Assembly (NCBI GenBank): GCA_003290165.1
Contig: QNQO01000460.1
Location: 620,001 to 684,000, forward strand
DNA from: Berberis thunbergii
Taxonomy: Eukaryota; Streptophyta; Magnoliopsida; Ranunculales; Berberidaceae
DNA: 64,000 nucleotides
Reading direction: 5' to 3'
Shown: positions 57,883-64,000 of the stretch, piece after piece
Position numbering within the stretch: position 1 is the stretch's first letter
How the letters are laid out: every line of letters begins with the position of its first letter
The notes under the pieces: generated by a model
Told to the model about the DNA's origin: nothing
Seen by the model: the letters and a program-made list of their open reading frames with translations, nothing else
Databases searched by the model: none
Program-made: the position numbers and the translations under genes

Positions 57883-60800
57883 AATGGCAGCGAGCAGTGT
57901 AGTTGATGCAATCGGTGAGCCGATCCCAACGTCGTCGGTACTAATGGCGTCTTCGAAGCACATCGCAACGAAATGCAGAGGAGAAAACATGGCCTTCTTG
58001 AATTGCAAGAAGAAGGACGGGAATCCATGAGGTCACTCGTTGCGTTTTCAACCTGTAAGAAATCTTCTTCTTTTCTGGTTTCAATTTGAATTTGTGACGA
58101 TTATCACTTGCTGTTCTTGTTGGTTGCTTGTATCTTTTAGCTTAATTGTGAAATTGGGGATTTTTTTGGGAGATTGTTTGATTATGGGTTGAAATTAAAT
58201 TAGTTATTTGGATTCAATTTTGGGATTTCTCTGGCATTCTAGTTCTTGGACAATATCTCAGTATTCGAGTCATTGCAAAAATACACATTGGAAGGGGTTT
58301 AGCGTGGCAAAATGAAGTAAATGAATAAAATTTGATGAATAGAGCAATACCCACACCACCATACTCAACTATAACCACAGTGCGCTGTAATGACTCATCT
58401 CCATAGGCTCTCCGAAAAAATTTCTTCTAATATCAATAGTTGTTTCTTTGATGAGACTAGTTTCATAAGCCTAAGGTTGTTAATATTGAATCAGCAAAAT
58501 GTTGTTGGCGTTGCAAATTGCCACGAGCCTTTGATGGATGTAGGTCCTCAGAGTGTTCTTATCAAAGTCAAATGCCTATCCTTTGAGAGAGCTATCTTCT
58601 CCATCTTGCTCTCGAGTGCTAAACCTAAACAGAAGTATATTGATACTAGTTACATACTGTAGACTACTAGGGCAAATGGGTGGTAGATATCCAACTTCAA
58701 ATATGGAAAAACATCTTTGAGTTTATGAGACTAGCATATGGAAAGACATCTCCAAATTTTTATTTTTTTCAAAGATGGGTTTCTCCAATGCATTTAGCCA
58801 TTGAGGTAGTTTTGGGGAGAGATGACAAAGTGAAGTTTTGGGATAGCTTTGGGTTGGGAACGAAGCTTTTGAGGATGTGTTCCCAAGGCTTTATGATATT
58901 TACTCCCAAGTAGTTTGGTTTGATGATGGGTTTTGGTAACATCAATTGTTACAGGAGTATGTTCCTCTTAGGAGCTCAGTGATCTTTTGGTTTGTATAGT
59001 CCAAGGATGGATATGATTGTTTAGAGGGTTCCAAGGTCAATGCCACGAAAGGTGTGCAATATTTCTAGAACTTTCTTAAGTGGCGCTCTTTCTGGAGTGA
59101 ATAGTTTTGTAATAGGTGTGGGTTTTCTTGGTCGACTTGGCCAAGGATATCCCTATAATATAACCTAAGTAATTGTTGTAAGCAAAGCTTGTTGAGAAAA
59201 TTACCTAAAAGAGCTTTTTTTTTAGAGATTATAATCTTTGTTTTTACAATATGGTAGCAAGGTTTGGAGTAACTTCGATTGTATCTTCATCGTCTTTGCT
59301 ATTTCTGCATATACTCTGAATTGATGCAGTCTTCATCTTTGTAGAAAGAGCCATGGCTCTTTTCATTGGTGAACTCAATGAGTTTGTGATCCTTTTCTTT
59401 ATACTTGGGGGAGGATGATGAAATGGGTCTAGGAGGAGGATGTAGACAGGCTTTTTTGGTTTGCTATTTTTTTTTTCTCTAAATTGACCAGGAACCACCT
59501 CCATAGTGAGGCCTATGCTAATTTTCTCGTCAAGTTAGTGCCGAGAAAAAGAGTGTTTTATAAGATATGCTTCTTCATGTGGTCCTTGGTGTGGGATAAA
59601 CTTCCATAAAAAGTCCTATCATGCTTGAGGACCTTTTTGAATCATGATATGATTAGATATGTTGCATCAGTGTTGGTATGATTGCACCTTCTAAAGATGA
59701 AGAATGCAATGAAACCTGCTAGGTTGTCCTCAAAATTGTAGCTGCCACGAAACTTTGACATCTCCAATCATGAAATTGGCACTATCTGTGGTTAGGCCTT
59801 TGGACATGGATGCTGGGATTAGACTATGCTTAGCAATAACAACACTTCACCAACTCAGTTTAACCTTTAGTTTGCATCTAGAACAATGTTTTTTGGCCAT
59901 TGATGATGGGACGACTGTCCAAAACAAGGATGGAAGTTCTGCAGCTGCTTGGATTTATCTTCTTCCTTTTTTTCATGTTAATCATCTTACACCAGTGAAA
60001 CCAGGAAAGAATAAAGCATACAGGATTAGAGGCCTAACTTTCAGTTCTTTATTGAAGGGAAAACATGTATTCCATCATTACTACAGTGTTCATACAGAAG
60101 TTTACAGAGAATAAATTTTAGTTATAGGATACTGCCTCCTACGGGCAAAGGAAATTTGAATTTTGATCCTTTGGTAGGTATGTTCATCAATGCCAAATCC
60201 AAACATTAGCCGCGCGCACTCCATACTTCATGTTAGATAATCCTTTTATTGAAGCAAGTTCCAGCTTTCTTAGTTTTATACTTTTGTAAATTTACAGACC
60301 TCATATGTTAGTGTCAATCTATCGATGCAGCTTTCAACTTTCATGTCTGGTACTTAAGCATCTTGCTCCTTAAGGCACAAGTCAATTTCATTGGTATGTT
60401 AATACATGCAACCTGCATAAGCATCCATTTCTTGTGTGCACCTTTGGTGAAGACCTCTCAACCTGCAACAATGTAATGGGTAGAGGGTATGCAAACTAGT
60501 TTCTGAACTTTCTTGTTTGTTCACAAACCAGAAACTTATGGAGGAAAATTATAAGCTAAATATGAAAAGATATGAAAGGATACTATGTCTTATGGGCAAA
60601 GGAAAATTCAAAGTTACTTTCCAAAAAAAAAAATTCAAAGTTTCGTCCTTTGGTAGGTTACATGCATCAATGTCCACTTCATGTATTAGGCACAATCTCC
60701 ATAAGTAATCTCATCCTTTTATAAAGCAAGTTCCAGCTTTCTTAGTTTTGTAAACTTACAAACCTCGTATGTTAGTTTTATCTTATCGATGCAGTTTTCA

Positions 60801-61055
60801 ACTTTCATTTCTGCCACTTGCATCATTTTCATGCTTGCCCTTACGGTTTGTTCACATACTAGAAAATACAGAAACTACTTTGCATGCCCTCTATTGAACC
60901 CGTGTTTACATTGTTGCAGGCTGAAAGGCCTTCACCAAAGGTGCACAAAAGAAATGGATGCTTATGCAGGTTGTATGTATTACCGTACCAATGAGTTCGA
61001 TTTGTGCCGTAAGGAGCAAGAGGAGTTTGAGAAAGCATGTCCGTGGAATGCATAA
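57883..61055 (+). pseudogene. NDUFA8 copy C, frameshifted
   Basis: Exon 1 (from 57883) matches copy A through KKKDGN, then 23 bp are missing (after GGGAATCC), and the frame stops at the next codon but one (GNP then TGA at 58027). The lost bases encode the second CX9C motif. Exon 2 (60920-61055) is still intact apart from H to R in CMYYRTNEF. Unless splicing or a later start bypasses the deletion, only about 48 residues can be made, with one CX9C motif. Confidence 0.92.
60350..60475 (-). pseudogene. Inverted exon-2 copy inside the NDUFA8 intron (block C)
   Basis: Same inverted piece as at 37945-38255 but without the SINE, about 450 bp before the real exon 2. On the minus strand it reads ACATTGTTGCAGGTTGAG then GTGCACACAAGAAATGG. 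Its presence in both blocks shows that it predates the block duplication. Confidence 0.88.
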
Positions 61056-63195
61056 TTGAGGAAAGTTTTTATTCCCTGACGAATAATTTGGAAACAACCA
61101 TTTATGAGCGGACGCTTTGCTCCCTGTTTTGTTGTGAAAGTACACTTCACTTTTGTTGGCTTCATTCCGTCTCCAAGAAATGTTAATTTATCAGAACACA
61201 GGATTGCGCCTTTCCCGGCTCTTGATAAATGCTGCAGACTAGATGTGCTGTTTCATAATTGTGGGCTCGTTATCTGTTAATTAACGTACTTGTAGACTTC
61301 AAATTGTGTGATTTGGATTGAAATAATTCAAGTTGGCCATTTCTGTTTCATTTAGATGCAACAGTCCTTGTTACTTAAACAATTCTCAAAAGAACACAAA
61401 CAAAATGCCATAAAAATGACCTCAGGGGGTTGTTTCTTGTCGCTTAAGTGAAGCTCTGTGTTTTCTGCATGTAAAGTCACTTGGAGCCAAATAGATGAAC
61501 TCTGTATCGCAGATGTATCCTGCTTTGTGCAGCCAAGCGCAACTCTGTTGTAATTTCAGCTAAAATCAGACTCTTATAATTCTTCGTTCATTTGAATTTT
61601 GTAAAATTACATTGGTAGATCCAATTGAATCAGAAGAAATTCCTGATCCAAATCAGAGTAGATGACACTGCACTTTCTTTTATATCTGCTAGCAACAATT
61701 CTGGCCGGTCATGTTTGCTAGTTTTTTATTTTTATTTTTTTTATTATTTTTTTCACTTCTATTCCTACTGTTTGTGGTTGTGTTTTAAAGAAAAAGGGTT
61801 AAAAAAATGTAAAAATACAAAAAAAAAAAAATGCAAAAAAAATAAATACTAGCAAACATTGTTAGCTAGACTTACTCATATGCTAGATCGCAAACACATT
61901 TATTTATTCCCTTTCTCTTTGATATAAACTAATGGTTTTGGATCCATCTCCACCTCACTAAAATGCTAACACAATTAGCCTCTCTTTCTTATCTAGTAAA
62001 CTGTTGCTCTTAGGATTCTTCTCCACATACCATCTATAGCAAAGCTTGCTTTGTTCTCCTTCTTATCTTAATTATGTACTTAGGTTTCTTCCCTACTAAT
62101 CTGATTATAGCAATGCTTGTAATTTTTCTCTATTGTTGTTATTGTAATTATTGACACTATAAGCCAAAGTGTCTAATGGAATTCTTATCTTCAGTGCATT
62201 TGGCGATGCTCTTAATGGTAATATGATCTAACCTAACCTTGGATTTATAGAAGAGAATCTAATAATAAACATATTGAGTACATAGTTTCAAGAGCACAAT
62301 TTAGGTCTTTTTCTTGTTATTCTTTTATAGCATTGTTAAGCATGCTTCATACACACAAAGAAAAATCTTTTCTTCAAAATGTAATAAAGATGGCTGAAAA
62401 CACACTCAAAGTAAAGTTTCTTCTTCCTTTAACAGTTTCTTTTTGTCTATCTTGAAAAGGAAGAAAGAGTTTATTTTATTTTTCATTAATGCATGATTAT
62501 TTAGAGTTTGGCATGTAATTAACTATAACATAAAAGAACCTAATGAGAGAATCCATATGATTATTGATCCTGGGTATCTCATCTTAAACAAGATTATCTT
62601 ATAATCTTTCAACATAGAAGAAGATTATGTCATAATCAAATGGTGTAATCAAAACATTGGAATATGAGATAAAACAGTCAGTGGTGGATTATAAGCACCC
62701 CTTGAGAAATTCATTATTTTAATAGCACCCACATGTTTCCACATGTGCACTACTCAGTAGGAAGAAGGTTTGGTGGATAAGGGGACAGTTTTGGTTTGCC
62801 ATACTTTGCACTTTGCAGGGAAATCTTCCAGCTCTGATCCAACTCACCATTAACAAACAACAAAAACAGTGTTTAAAGTTTGGTTCTGATTAGTTGAGAA
62901 AACAACAAAGGGAAAATATGGACCCCATTAAACTAGAATTTAAAATATAATAAAAAATAGATTGAGAATTTGTTTCCCTTTTCCTAGAGGAAATGTCAAA
63001 AGTATTTAAATTGTGTGCATTGCTTGCAAAGAAGAGTAGAAATTGTGTGTAGCATTGCAGTGGTGAGGACCCTTTTCTTCTCTTTCTCAAGCTTGAAAGA
63101 GAGAGAAGAGAAGAAGTCTTATCTCTCCCATTGCTAAAAACCCAAGTTTTAAATCTTGATCAGCCTTTGTTTCATTTGAAGAAACATTAGCAACA
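61056..63195. other. Spacer between NDUFA8 copy C and the hydrolase copy C
   Basis: Matches 38603-40501 except for extra DNA at about 61430-61740 and 62270-62630 and a deletion relative to A at about 62874. AT-rich, no gene recognised. The CT-rich hydrolase leader is at 63070-63195. Confidence 0.5.
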
Positions 63196-64000
63196 ATGAT
63201 CAGATTTTGGGTGTTAATGCTTGAACTATCAGAGCTTTTTTTTAGCTCTTTGATTCATTTGGTGTATGGGTTTTACATATTCAGCAAAGCTGTGGCATCA
63301 GATCTTTCACAAACTCTAAATGAGATTTTTAGACTCAATGGGGTGAAAGAAGCAAAGCCTAAAGGAACAAGTGGTTGTGATGGTCTACCTCCTATTGTGT
63401 TGGTTCATGGGATCTTTGGATTTGGCAAAGGGGTATGAGTAGTATAATTTGAGTTTTACAAATGGGTGTTCAATTCTAATATCCATTCGAATGTTTTTTG
63501 TTGCTAATGGCTTGCTTTTGGATTCACCAAATTCATCATATATATGTTTTGTTATTATTTTCAATGCAGCTTTATGTGTTTTAAATGTTGTTATAATTTA
63601 TTTTTTAAATGGATCCTTATGTCTTCTTCTAAAGGTTTAATGTTCTCGTCAATTTCCTTCTTGTTGTTAAATGGATTTGTGGATGATCATTTGTTGCAGA
63701 GGATGGGTGGCTTGTCGTATTTCGCTGGAGCAGAAAAGAAGGATGAACACGTTCTGGTTCCGGACTTGGGTTCCCTAACCAGCGTTCATGACAGGTGGGT
63801 ACTTGAAAAGAAATAATACAGTTTTAGTATACACTTTGCCAGCTTGATCACCTTTTCCTCTGTTTTAGTTCTATATGTAATGAAATTTTCTATATTGCAG
63901 GGCGCGCGAATTGTTTTATTATTTGAAAGGTGGGCAAGTGGACTATGGTGAAGAACATAGCAATGCTTGCGGCCATTCACAGTTTGGAAGGACTTATGAA
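63196..64000 (+). CDS. Alpha/beta-hydrolase, lipase-like, copy C, 5' part only
   Basis: Exons 1-3 are visible (63196-63432, 63700-63794, 63901 to the window edge), all in frame with canonical splice sites. The product so far differs from copy A at a few residues: FFSSLIHL for FLSSVVHL near residue 16, Q123 and G135 instead of E and R. Introns 1 and 2 are longer than in copy A. The HG oxyanion motif is present; the nucleophile exon lies outside the window, so integrity cannot be judged. Confidence 0.88.

Larger units (their letters stand above)
56799..64000 (+). repeat. Block C of the segmental duplication (partner block A 34705-41210)
   Basis: Same order and orientation as block A. Block-specific events are three or four MITEs at 56869-57557, a 23-bp deletion in NDUFA8 exon 1, and extra DNA near 58310-58400, 60480-60720, 61430-61740 and 62270-62630. 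The right end is outside the window. Confidence 0.93.

Noticed and set aside
1..64000. CRISPR array, operon or bacterial features
   Set aside because: Introns, plant protein families and plant transposons make this nuclear plant DNA; the repeats are MITEs and duplications, not regularly spaced arrays.

Overview
The window looks like nuclear DNA of a flowering plant, most likely a eudicot. It is AT-rich, genes are split by GT-AG introns, and the recognisable proteins are plant housekeeping families (CRIB-type RopGAP, NPL4, complex I NDUFA8, mitochondrial ribosomal protein bL33m, an L1-type alpha/beta-hydrolase). Most of the rest is plant transposon debris. I cannot name the species. All identifications are by eye from sequence and remembered families.

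Layout. 1-3806: right part of a decayed BED-finger hAT transposon leaving the left edge. 3807-20.5 kb: a colinear partial tandem duplication; the left copy (3.8-12.2 kb) ends in a truncated RopGAP pseudogene and the right copy (13.9-20.5 kb) leads into the intact minus-strand RopGAP gene (19514-22584). The copies carry different insertions: a TRIM retroelement with a hAT MITE inside it, Mutator-type hairpin MITEs, several hAT MITEs, a large fold-back at the junction, and an ARO gene fragment split by a MITE. 22.6-29.6 kb: gene-poor, five hairpin MITEs and a 1.1 kb hAT-type element. 29612-33043: NPL4 (minus strand). 34.7-42.6 kb (block A): NDUFA8 and an alpha/beta-hydrolase gene. 44858-45028: bL33m (minus strand). 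46461-49789: a structurally complete hAT element with exact 8-bp target duplication and an unbroken transposase. 50.7-55.3 kb (block B): scrambled, partly inverted fragments of the NDUFA8 locus around a second, broken hAT copy. 55.3-64.0 kb (block C): direct repeat of block A with a frameshifted NDUFA8 and the start of a second hydrolase gene that leaves the right edge.

The genes are not an operon or pathway cluster. NDUFA8 (complex I) and bL33m (mitochondrial ribosome) both serve mitochondria; NPL4 works with CDC48 on ubiquitinated substrates; the RopGAP switches off ROP GTPases. The window is most informative about genome dynamics: many insertions can be dated against a paralogous empty site inside the same window, and target-site duplications assign them to superfamilies (8 bp hAT, 9 bp Mutator, 5 bp LTR, 11 bp SINE). 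I found no CRISPR array, no convincing stand-alone tRNA or rRNA gene, and nothing that amounts to a new multi-gene system. The strongest unusual points are the catalytic-site change in the complete hAT transposase, the inverted copy of NDUFA8 exon 2 inside its own intron, and the dense hairpin MITE family.
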